Origin: Chloroflexota bacterium
Lineage (GTDB): Bacteria > Chloroflexota > Dehalococcoidia > SHYM01
Direction of reading: 5' to 3'
DNA length: 6,399 nt
Assembly: GCA_016199375.1 (NCBI GenBank)
Contig: JACQGV010000250.1
Span: forward strand, 1 to 6,399
In this document: positions 1 to 6,399 of the stretch, one piece after another
Position numbering within the stretch: position 1 is the stretch's first letter
Layout of the letters: each line of letters starts with the position of its first letter
Program-made: the position numbers and the translations under genes
Notes under the pieces: generated by a model
What the model saw: only the letters and a program-made list of their open reading frames with translations
The model's database searches: none
What the model was told of the DNA's origin: nothing

Positions 1-170
1 ATAAGCTGGCCGTGGCAGAGGGGCCAGTCGGGGCACCCCAGGCCCGAGCCTGTGACCCTGACCACGCCCCCCAGCACCACCTGGGCGAAGGCTGCCGCCA
101 CGCTGGACAGTATCAGGGCGCCGAAGGCCCGGCGCCAGGCTGCATAGGCGGTAGTCAGCAGGCCAGCCAA
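1..170 (-). CDS. ctaA: Heme A synthase (CtaA/COX15 family), N-terminal 56 residues, cut by window edge
   Basis: Heme A synthase is a membrane enzyme that oxidises the C8 methyl group of heme O to a formyl group, making the heme A needed by aa3-type oxidases. The reading frame was translated by hand from the minus strand. It gives a first membrane helix (about residues 17-37) followed directly by VTGSGLGCPDWPLCHG (residues 39-54), the hallmark of the first extracytoplasmic loop. Its two cysteines (C46 and C52) match the conserved cysteine pair of bacterial CtaA. No ATG or GTG is in frame before the first helix, and a TAG lies a few codons upstream. I chose TTG (168-170) because AGGAAGGG sits 6 bases before it. 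The gene follows the SCO gene by 22 bases in the same direction, so the two are probably cotranscribed. The heme-ligand histidine helices lie outside the window. A CtaA-CtaB fusion cannot be excluded. Confidence 0.88.
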   Translation of the reverse strand, partial: MAGLLTTAYAAWRRAFGALILSSVAAAFAQVVLGGVVRVTGSGLGCPDWPLCHGQL

Positions 171-176
171 GGGACG

Positions 177-184
177 CCCTTCCT
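177..184 (-). promoter_or_regulatory. Ribosome binding site supporting the TTG start of ctaA
   Basis: On the minus strand this reads AGGAAGGG, 6 bases before the TTG codon. It is the main reason for choosing TTG, because no ATG or GTG is available in frame before the first membrane helix. Confidence 0.55.
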
Positions 185-192
185 AACCCGCG

Positions 193-789
193 CTAGCGGA
201 GCAAAACGCGTATATCCTGGACCAGGGAGGGCGCCTCCAGGTCGCTGCCCCGGTGCAGGACCCGCGCCTCGCCCCGCCGGTCCAGGAGATATACGGGAGC
301 GGAGTGATCTATCAGGGAGTGCTCGTCGCCCTCCTTGTGGGACTCGACATAGTAGTGGTTCCAGACGCGCTCCAGCTCTTTCCGGCTTCCCACCAGGTAG
401 GACCAGTCCTCTGCCAGGCCGTGGCGCTGGGAGAAGTCCAGCGCTGCCTGCTCAGTATCGCCCTCCGGGTCCACCGAGACTACCACGAAGGCCACCGCCT
501 CAGCCTTACGGCCAAGGTCAGCGCGGGCCTGCTTGAGCTTTTCGGCCAGCAGGGGGCAGATGTCCGGGCAACGGGTGTACATGAACGAGAGGACCACCAC
601 CTTGCCCCTGAAGTCCGCTGTCGCCCGGGCCCTGCCGAACTGGTCCTGGAGTAAAAAGGCCGGCGACGAGATGGGAGGCTCCAGGGCAGTGCCCTCGAAA
701 CGTGGGCCTGGCGCGCAGGCTGCCAGCGCAAAGAGCGCAAGGAGCCCGAGCCCGAAAGTGGTACGGAGATCCCGCCGGTCAAGGCCCAT
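193..789 (-). CDS. sco: SCO1/SenC-family copper chaperone, lipoprotein
   Basis: SCO proteins are thioredoxin-fold copper chaperones on the outer face of the membrane that deliver copper to, or reduce, the CuA site of oxidase subunit II. This protein has 198 residues, a normal length. It starts with a short charged region, a hydrophobic stretch and the lipobox LAAC, with the predicted lipidated cysteine at position 25. The copper motif CPDIC gives C74 and C78 in the context FMYTRCPDICP, and the third ligand is H162 in IDHSAPVYLLD. VSVDPEGDT (104-112) is the usual family motif after the third strand. All key residues are intact. The start overlaps the end of the upstream metal-motif gene by 11 bases, which suggests translational coupling; the nearest Shine-Dalgarno-like purines (GGGAG) are rather far away, at about 14 bases. 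ctaA follows immediately. A simple thiol reductase role is the main alternative, but the neighbours favour CuA assembly. Confidence 0.95.
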   Translation of the reverse strand: MGLDRRDLRTTFGLGLLALFALAACAPGPRFEGTALEPPISSPAFLLQDQFGRARATADFRGKVVVLSFMYTRCPDICPLLAEKLKQARADLGRKAEAVAFVVVSVDPEGDTEQAALDFSQRHGLAEDWSYLVGSRKELERVWNHYYVESHKEGDEHSLIDHSAPVYLLDRRGEARVLHRGSDLEAPSLVQDIRVLLR

Positions 790-1327
790 GTCTGGACTTG
801 GCGCTCCCGCCTGTCGCCCAGATGATGCTGGCTACAATTGATGCGGCGAACCCCATCAAGGCGAAGAACATCCCCGCCCCGCTGTTAGCGAGAGGTGGCC
901 AGATCATGGCTATCCCGATAGCGAGCAGGATGAGTCCCGCGCCCAGGGTTAGAGGGACGATCAGGCCGGAGCGTCGCCTCGGCGTGGCCGCCGCGGTCGC
1001 CGCGCCCGCGGCGGCCGGCGCCGACACGGCCACAGACAGCCCCGACCACAGCCGGTCGCCCACGCCGTGATAGGTCCGCAGGCCCTCTCTGTAGGTGGCC
1101 AGGTCATCCTTGTCCACCCCGCACTTGGCGCAGAACTCGCGGGCATAGGGAGGAAAGGGCTGCGTCTTGAAGACGTGGGCCTTGCCATCCACGCAGGGCC
1201 CCTGGTTGAAGCGGATGAAGGCCTCCTCCGCCCGCTTCGCCACCTCCTCAAGGGACGGAGGCTTGGGAGGCTTGAAGCGCTTAAGCGCTTGCAGGGTCGG
1301 CTTCAGGGGCAGAGCCAACCTTGGCAT
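779..1327 (-). CDS. Unrecognised membrane protein with C/H/C/C metal-binding-like motif
   Basis: I do not recognise this 182-residue protein. The N-terminus is basic and proline-rich (residues 1-25), followed by an acidic/basic helix-like stretch (26-40). A cluster of possible metal ligands comes next: C45, H51, C66 and C69, spaced C-x5-H-x14-C-x2-C and ending in FCAKCG, which looks like a small zinc-ribbon or knuckle. A linker rich in alanine and proline (about 99-115) leads to PRRRS and two predicted membrane helices (about 121-144 and 152-172). The basic residues before the first helix suggest that the metal-motif domain faces the cytoplasm. The gene is first in a unit with SCO and ctaA, overlaps SCO by 11 bases, and has a weak upstream GGGGGTT. 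GC content and codon use look like the neighbours. The context suggests a role in oxidase assembly or in metal or heme handling, but this is inference. The reading frame is supported by its coherent membrane helices and its tight overlap with SCO. Confidence 0.8.
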   Translation of the reverse strand: MPRLALPLKPTLQALKRFKPPKPPSLEEVAKRAEEAFIRFNQGPCVDGKAHVFKTQPFPPYAREFCAKCGVDKDDLATYREGLRTYHGVGDRLWSGLSVAVSAPAAAGAATAAATPRRRSGLIVPLTLGAGLILLAIGIAMIWPPLANSGAGMFFALMGFAASIVASIIWATGGSAKSRHGP

Positions 1328-1398
1328 CGGCGTCAGTAACCCCCAACTAGTCCTGGAGCTGCACCGGCGGCGAGCCTCGGTCCGGCGCGCATCAGCAA

Positions 1399-1404
1399 AC
1401 TATA
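1399..1404 (-). promoter_or_regulatory. Possible extended -10 promoter of the maturation operon
   Basis: On the minus strand this is TATAGT preceded by TGG, an extended -10 pattern (TGn-TATAGT), in the divergent region before the metal-motif gene. The predicted start of transcription would be near 1392, leaving a leader of about 65 bases. No convincing -35 box is visible at 16-18 bases upstream, so the call rests on the extended -10 and its position. Confidence 0.4.
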
Positions 1405-1432
1405 CCACAGGCAAGGTGCGGCTCAGGCTGGG

Positions 1433-1438
1433 TACAAT
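1433..1438 (+). promoter_or_regulatory. Possible -10 box of ctaG, implying a nearly leaderless mRNA
   Basis: TACAAT matches the -10 consensus at five of six positions and ends 9 bases before the ctaG ATG. Transcription would then begin about 3 bases before the start codon. This fits the absence of any Shine-Dalgarno sequence there. No clear -35 box is seen. Confidence 0.35.
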
Positions 1439-1447
1439 GGGCATGCG

Positions 1448-2359
1448 ATGCTGTGCCCAGTGCCCGGCCCTGCGCCCCTGCCGCTGGCCCACGAGGAAGC
1501 CGCCAGCCTGCCGCTGGGCTGGGGGTTTGATCCCCTCGTTTGGGTCGGCATCGGCCTGCTGGCAGCCCTGTACGCCCAGGGCTTGCGCCGATGGCGGCCG
1601 CGGAGCTACGAGTTCTCCCCCTGGCACCCGGTCGCCTTCTACGCTGCCCTGGCCATAGCCTTCGGCGCCCTGCAATCGCCCCTGGAGCACCTGGCGGAGG
1701 AGCTGCTGGCCGCGCACATGGTCCAGCACTTGCTGCTGACCATGTGGGTGGCGCCGCTGCTGGTGCTGGGGGCGCCGGTGACACCCCTGCTGCGCGGGCT
1801 GCCCGTCGTCCTGCGCCTGGGCTTGGTGCGGCCCCTGGCGCGCGCCCGTTGGGCCCGCCGTCTCTTCCCACTCTTCATCCGGCCGGTGCCGGCCTGGCTG
1901 CTGGCCACCGCGGCGCTGTGGGCCTGGCACCTCCCGGCGGCCTACGACCTCGCCCTGCGCAGCGCAGCGGTCCATGTCCTCCAGCACGTCACCCTTGTCC
2001 TCACGGCGACGTTTTTCTGGGCCGCTCTCATGGACATCTCGCCGCTGCGCTCCCGACTGTCCTACCTGGGACGGATCTTCTTCATGCTGGGCGCCGCGGC
2101 CGTAAGCTCCCCCTTGGCCCTGCTCATCATCCTCGCCGCGCCCGGGCTGTACTCCGCCTATACGGGGGCGTGGGGGCTATCTGTGGCCCAGGACCAGCAG
2201 GCGGCTGGCCTCATCATGCTGGTCCCGGGCGACATGATGTACCTGGCCGGCCTGGTGGTCTGTGTCCTGGTCTGGCTGGAGAGGGAGGAGCAGCGGGCGC
2301 AGCGGGAGGCGGAGGAACAAGCTGCTGAACAGGCCAAAGCCTCCAGCGCCGGGCCGTAG
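1448..2359 (+). CDS. ctaG: Cytochrome c oxidase assembly protein CtaG (Caa3_CtaG family)
   Basis: CtaG of the Caa3_CtaG family is a multi-pass membrane protein needed to form active caa3 oxidase in Bacillus, probably by supplying copper to the CuB centre of subunit I. It does the job done by the unrelated Cox11 elsewhere. The 303-residue protein has about seven predicted membrane helices. It carries the family motifs SPLEHLAEE (77-85), HMVQHLLLT (90-98), WHLPAAYD (160-167), HVLQH (176-180) with FFW (189-191), and DQQAAGLIM followed by VPGDMMYL (249-266). The paired histidines H90/H94 and H176/H180 are plausible copper ligands. After the last helix comes a cytoplasmic tail (278-300) rich in glutamate, glutamine and alanine that could form a short coiled coil. 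There is no other in-frame ATG nearby and no Shine-Dalgarno site, and a -10-like box lies just upstream. The gene is opposite in strand to all its neighbours and converges on coxD. Confidence 0.93.
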   Translation: MLCPVPGPAPLPLAHEEAASLPLGWGFDPLVWVGIGLLAALYAQGLRRWRPRSYEFSPWHPVAFYAALAIAFGALQSPLEHLAEELLAAHMVQHLLLTMWVAPLLVLGAPVTPLLRGLPVVLRLGLVRPLARARWARRLFPLFIRPVPAWLLATAALWAWHLPAAYDLALRSAAVHVLQHVTLVLTATFFWAALMDISPLRSRLSYLGRIFFMLGAAAVSSPLALLIILAAPGLYSAYTGAWGLSVAQDQQAAGLIMLVPGDMMYLAGLVVCVLVWLEREEQRAQREAEEQAAEQAKASSAGP

Positions 2360-2379
2360 CCTCTAGCCTCTGCTCACAC

Positions 2380-2685
2380 TTAGCGTATCAAGGCCTGGAA
2401 CAGGGCCAGCAGCGCCACGATCACCCCGATGGCGAGCCACAGCCCCCCCACGAATAGGGCCGAGAAGAGCTTGTGGTCGAACTTCAGGTGCATGTAAAAC
2501 ATGACCACCAGGGCAAACTTGGTGGCCGAGAGGAGCAGCAGGAGGGGCACGAGGGCTGGCCGCAGTGCCTCGATGTAGTAGATAGCCACCTCGAGGACAG
2601 TCACCACGGTGAGCACCGAGGCGACGGCGATATATGTCATCGCTGTGGGGTGGGGTCGCTCGTGGGCCTCGGGTCGGTGGCTCAT
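2380..2685 (-). CDS. coxD: Cytochrome c oxidase subunit IV (prokaryotic COX4/CtaF type)
   Basis: This small membrane subunit of bacterial heme-copper oxidases stabilises the complex and carries no cofactor. The 101-residue product is the usual size. It has a short histidine-rich cytoplasmic start and three predicted membrane helices (about 16-38, 43-65 and 73-97). The signature KFALVVMFYMHLKFD (56-70) between helices two and three is diagnostic of the family. The start is supported by GAGAGGG (minus strand, 2689-2695) 3 bases before the ATG, with further purines upstream. It is the last gene of the coxB-coxA-coxC-coxD operon, 30 bases after coxC. Its stop lies only 20 bases from the stop of the convergent ctaG, and no hairpin followed by a T-run is visible there. 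Confidence 0.93.
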   Translation of the reverse strand: MSHRPEAHERPHPTAMTYIAVASVLTVVTVLEVAIYYIEALRPALVPLLLLLSATKFALVVMFYMHLKFDHKLFSALFVGGLWLAIGVIVALLALFQALIR

Positions 2686-2716
2686 GGTCCCTCTCTAAAC
2701 GCTCGCTGTTTCGCTC

Positions 2717-3346
2717 TCAGCCTCCGACTGGTGGGGCGGGCTGGAGTAGATACACCAGGGTGAAGATGGCGATCCAGACGATGTCCACAAAGTGCCAGTA
2801 CAGCCCGGCTATCTCCACATTGAGGCTGTTCTTAGGGCTGATGGTGTGGGGACGGAACAGGGAGATGACTACGATGGATGTCAGCCAGAAGACGCCCAGG
2901 GTGACGTGCGCCCCGTGGAAGCCTGTCAGGGTGAAGAAGGAGGCGCCGAAGAGGTTTGTCCGCGGGGTCAGCCCCTCGTGGGCGAACTGGTTGAACTCGT
3001 AGCCCTGGTTCGCCAGGAAGTGTATTCCCAGCAGCGCCGTGGCCAGCAGCCAGACCCGTCCCCACTTGGCGTTGCCGCGCTGGACCGCCGCCAGCGCCAG
3101 CACCATGGTCAGGCTGCTCATAAGGAGAAGGAAGGCGCTGTAGGAGGTCAGCGGGATGCTGAAGACCTCGTGAGGGTATGGTCCCACCAGGCTCCTGCCC
3201 CGGTTCACCAGGTAGGTGGCGATGAGCGACCCAAAGAACAGGCAGTCGGAGGCCAGGAAGGCCCACATCAAGAGCTTGCGGTGGTTCAGGCCCGTGCTGG
3301 TATGCTCGGCCTCCGCCGAGTGGCCCAGGGCGCCCGCTTGTTGCAT
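2717..3346 (-). CDS. coxC: Cytochrome c oxidase subunit III, short five-helix form
   Basis: Subunit III is a cofactor-free membrane subunit that stabilises the core and supports proton uptake into the D pathway. The product has 209 residues and five predicted membrane helices, against seven in the mitochondrial type. Family motifs are GYEFNQFAHEG (115-125), FFTLTGFHGAHV (137-148) and GLYWHFVDIVWI (181-192). The first helix contains LASDCLFFGSL, where D34 occupies the position of the conserved glutamate in SEVLFF of the mitochondrial protein, a conservative change. The start has a strong purine-rich site (GAGGGAGAG) directly upstream, within the 12-base gap after coxA. The missing first two helices appear to be carried by the C-terminus of coxA, as in Bacillus caa3 oxidase. 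The product presumably pairs with subunit I in the membrane. Confidence 0.95.
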   Translation of the reverse strand: MQQAGALGHSAEAEHTSTGLNHRKLLMWAFLASDCLFFGSLIATYLVNRGRSLVGPYPHEVFSIPLTSYSAFLLLMSSLTMVLALAAVQRGNAKWGRVWLLATALLGIHFLANQGYEFNQFAHEGLTPRTNLFGASFFTLTGFHGAHVTLGVFWLTSIVVISLFRPHTISPKNSLNVEIAGLYWHFVDIVWIAIFTLVYLLQPAPPVGG

Positions 3347-3358
3347 CTCTCCCTCTCT

Positions 3359-5236
<1,878 letters not shown>

Positions 5237-5244
5237 GCCTGGCT

Positions 5245-5250
5245 CTCCTT
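5245..5250 (-). promoter_or_regulatory. Ribosome binding site of coxA
   Basis: The minus strand reads AAGGAG, 8 bases before the coxA ATG. It decides between two closely spaced ATG codons in favour of the first, since the second would be 14 bases away. Confidence 0.75.
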
Positions 5251-5255
5251 GCTCA

Positions 5256-5271
5256 CGGCCCCCGTGGGCCG
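5256..5271 (-). other. GC-rich stem-loop between coxB and coxA
   Basis: Within the 53-base gap, six-base arms (5256-5261 and 5266-5271, CGGCCC and GGGCCG) enclose a four-base loop. A competing five-base stem (CACGG with CCGTG, 5254-5266) overlaps it. No T-run follows, so it is not a typical intrinsic terminator. It ends about 5 bases upstream of the coxA ribosome binding site. It could influence mRNA processing or the ratio of subunits II and I, or be chance in GC-rich DNA. Confidence 0.35.
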
Positions 5272-5289
5272 CCAGCGGACTGTGCTTGC

Positions 5290-6315
5290 TTACCTTTCCG
5301 GCAGTTTCAGGCTCGACAGATAGGCGACCAGGGCCGAAATATCGTGCTCGCTAAGGTTCAAGTTCGGCATCTTGGCCTGGGGCTTCACCGCCGCCGGGTC
5401 CCGCAGCCAGCGGGCGATATTCTCGGCGGTGTTGGGCATGATGCCGGCCGCCAGCGTGGTCCGGCTGCCGAAGTAGGTGAGGTTGGGCCCGACGGTACCC
5501 TTGCCGGGCGTCCCTTCTATGGTGTGGCAGGCGACACAGGCACCCTTGGCGAAGACATCGGCCCCGCGTTGGGCCTCCGCGCCAGTGGGGGCGGTCGGAG
5601 GCGTGCGGTTTCCCTTCACCCAGGCGTCAAAGTCCTCCTGGGTCTGGACTATAGCCCGCATCCGCATCAGGGCATGGGAGGCGCCGCAGAGCTCTACGCA
5701 CTGCCCGTAGTAGGTGCCGGTGGTGTTGGGGGTGAACTGCAGCTTGTTCACGCGGCCAGGCACTACGTCCTGCTTGCCTCCCAGCTGGGGCACCCAGAAG
5801 CTGTGGATCACGTCCCCGGACTTCAAGGTGAAGGCCACTTGCCGGTCCACCGGCAGGTGTAGCTCGTTGGCGGTGACCAGGTTAAGCTCGGGGTAACGGA
5901 ACTCCCACCACCACTGCCGGGCTACGACCTCGACGCGGAGGGCATTGGGCCCCGGCTCGGCAGCGGTCTTGAAAATGGTGGCCCAGGTTGGCACTGCGAT
6001 CACCACGAGGATGATGGCGGGGGCTATGGTCCAGGCGATCTCCAGCCGGTTGTTACCATGCACCTGGGCGGGTATGCCCTGGCCCGGCTTGGCGCGGAAG
6101 CGTAGCACGGCATAGACAAGCAGGCCCTCGACGACTACGAAGACCACCACCGACAACCAGAAGAGGAGCACATAGAGGCCCTGGATCATGGAGCCCACGT
6201 CGGACTTGGGCGCGATGGTGGTCATGGGGTCCCGCTGCTGACAGCCGACACCGAGGGCCGCGACCACCGCCAGGAACAGGAGTGGCAGCCACCGACCTCG
6301 GCTAAACAAGCGCAT
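5290..6315 (-). CDS. coxB: Cytochrome c oxidase subunit II with fused cytochrome c domain (caa3 type)
   Basis: Subunit II receives electrons from cytochrome c and passes them through the binuclear CuA centre to heme a. The 341-residue protein begins with a hydrophobic signal ending in GVGC, so C25 may be lipidated, although glycine at the -3 position is not ideal. Two membrane helices follow (about 47-70 and 94-114). The CuA domain has the aromatic patch QWWWEF (134-139) and all CuA ligands: H171, C206, E208, C210, H214 and M217. A class I cytochrome c domain fills about 246-335, with the heme motif CVACH (C260, C263, H264) and the probable axial methionine M316 in KMPNL. The fusion makes this a caa3-type enzyme that carries its own electron donor domain. 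AGGGGA lies 6 bases before the ATG. It is the first gene of the structural operon. Confidence 0.97.
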   Translation of the reverse strand: MRLFSRGRWLPLLFLAVVAALGVGCQQRDPMTTIAPKSDVGSMIQGLYVLLFWLSVVVFVVVEGLLVYAVLRFRAKPGQGIPAQVHGNNRLEIAWTIAPAIILVVIAVPTWATIFKTAAEPGPNALRVEVVARQWWWEFRYPELNLVTANELHLPVDRQVAFTLKSGDVIHSFWVPQLGGKQDVVPGRVNKLQFTPNTTGTYYGQCVELCGASHALMRMRAIVQTQEDFDAWVKGNRTPPTAPTGAEAQRGADVFAKGACVACHTIEGTPGKGTVGPNLTYFGSRTTLAAGIMPNTAENIARWLRDPAAVKPQAKMPNLNLSEHDISALVAYLSSLKLPER

Positions 6316-6399
6316 GCTCTGTCCCCTGATAGACCTTCAACTGTGGCACGTTCACCCCACTGATTAGGCAACCTGCACTAATTATCTAGTGATTTTAGC
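6316..6399 (-). promoter_or_regulatory. AT-rich leader of the cox operon with possible -10 box
   Basis: These 84 bases before coxB contain no visible gene. Their outer part (about 6361-6399) is clearly richer in A and T than the rest of the window, as expected of a promoter. On the minus strand GATAAT (6381-6386) matches the -10 consensus at five of six positions. Any -35 box would lie at or beyond the window edge. The leader would be roughly 58 bases. The coxB ribosome binding site AGGGGA occupies 6322-6327. Confidence 0.4.
6376..6391. repeat. Short inverted repeat over the possible cox promoter
   Basis: CACTA and TAGTG are perfect five-base arms around the six-base centre ATTATC. The centre is the possible -10 box read on the minus strand, so a protein bound to the dyad could block or modulate transcription. 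A second, imperfect dyad overlaps it (TGATTAG at 6361-6367 with CTAATTA at 6378-6384). The arms are short and could be chance. Confidence 0.3.

Noticed and set aside
12..536. Plus-strand open frame of 174 codons at the left edge
   Set aside because: It is antisense to both ctaA and SCO, whose motifs are unmistakable, and its product is low-complexity Gly/Pro/Arg.
1275..1290. Perfect 16-base palindrome AAGCGCTTAAGCGCTT
   Set aside because: It falls inside the coding sequence of the metal-motif gene (Ala-Leu-Lys-Arg-Phe) and is two copies of one 8-base palindrome. Without a second site or conservation I treat it as coincidence rather than an operator.
1400..1987. Minus-strand open frames opposite ctaG
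   Set aside because: They are antisense to the conserved CtaG motifs, and their products are glutamine/arginine or proline/alanine rich without domains.
2340..2400. Bidirectional terminator between ctaG and coxD
   Set aside because: Only a short direct repeat (AGCCTCTAGCCTCT) is visible; there is no stable inverted repeat followed by T-runs on either strand.

Overview
The window is almost entirely a gene cluster for an aa3/caa3-type cytochrome c oxidase and its assembly factors, from a GC-rich aerobic bacterium. Subunit II is a predicted lipoprotein with a cytochrome c domain fused at its C-terminus. The copper-site assembly gene is the membrane CtaG type (Caa3_CtaG family) rather than Cox11. 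Both traits are usual in Gram-positive bacteria, Thermus and Chloroflexota, and unusual in alphaproteobacteria. I lean towards Chloroflexota or a similar deep-branching group, but that is inference; the sequence alone does not fix the taxon.

From the right end leftwards, the minus strand carries the structural operon coxB (subunit II with cytochrome c), coxA (subunit I), coxC (subunit III) and coxD (subunit IV), with gaps of 53, 12 and 30 bases and good ribosome binding sites. coxB is preceded by an AT-rich leader at the window edge that holds a short inverted repeat and a possible -10 box. A plus-strand gene, ctaG, then runs convergently into the end of coxD with only 20 bases between the stop codons and no visible terminator.

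Left of ctaG is a 120-base divergent promoter region. From it a second minus-strand unit reads leftwards: an unrecognised protein with a C/H/C/C metal-binding-like motif and two membrane helices, an SCO-type copper chaperone lipoprotein overlapping it by 11 bases, and the first 56 codons of heme A synthase (ctaA), which runs off the left edge.

Together the genes supply the four oxidase subunits, copper for CuA (SCO), copper for CuB (CtaG) and heme A (CtaA). The one gene without a known role is the metal-motif membrane protein in the maturation operon. It is the best candidate for something undescribed, probably an accessory or assembly factor. Subunit I has two extra C-terminal helices and subunit III is the short five-helix form, an arrangement like that of the Bacillus caa3 oxidase. 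No mobile element, CRISPR array, tRNA or rRNA was seen.
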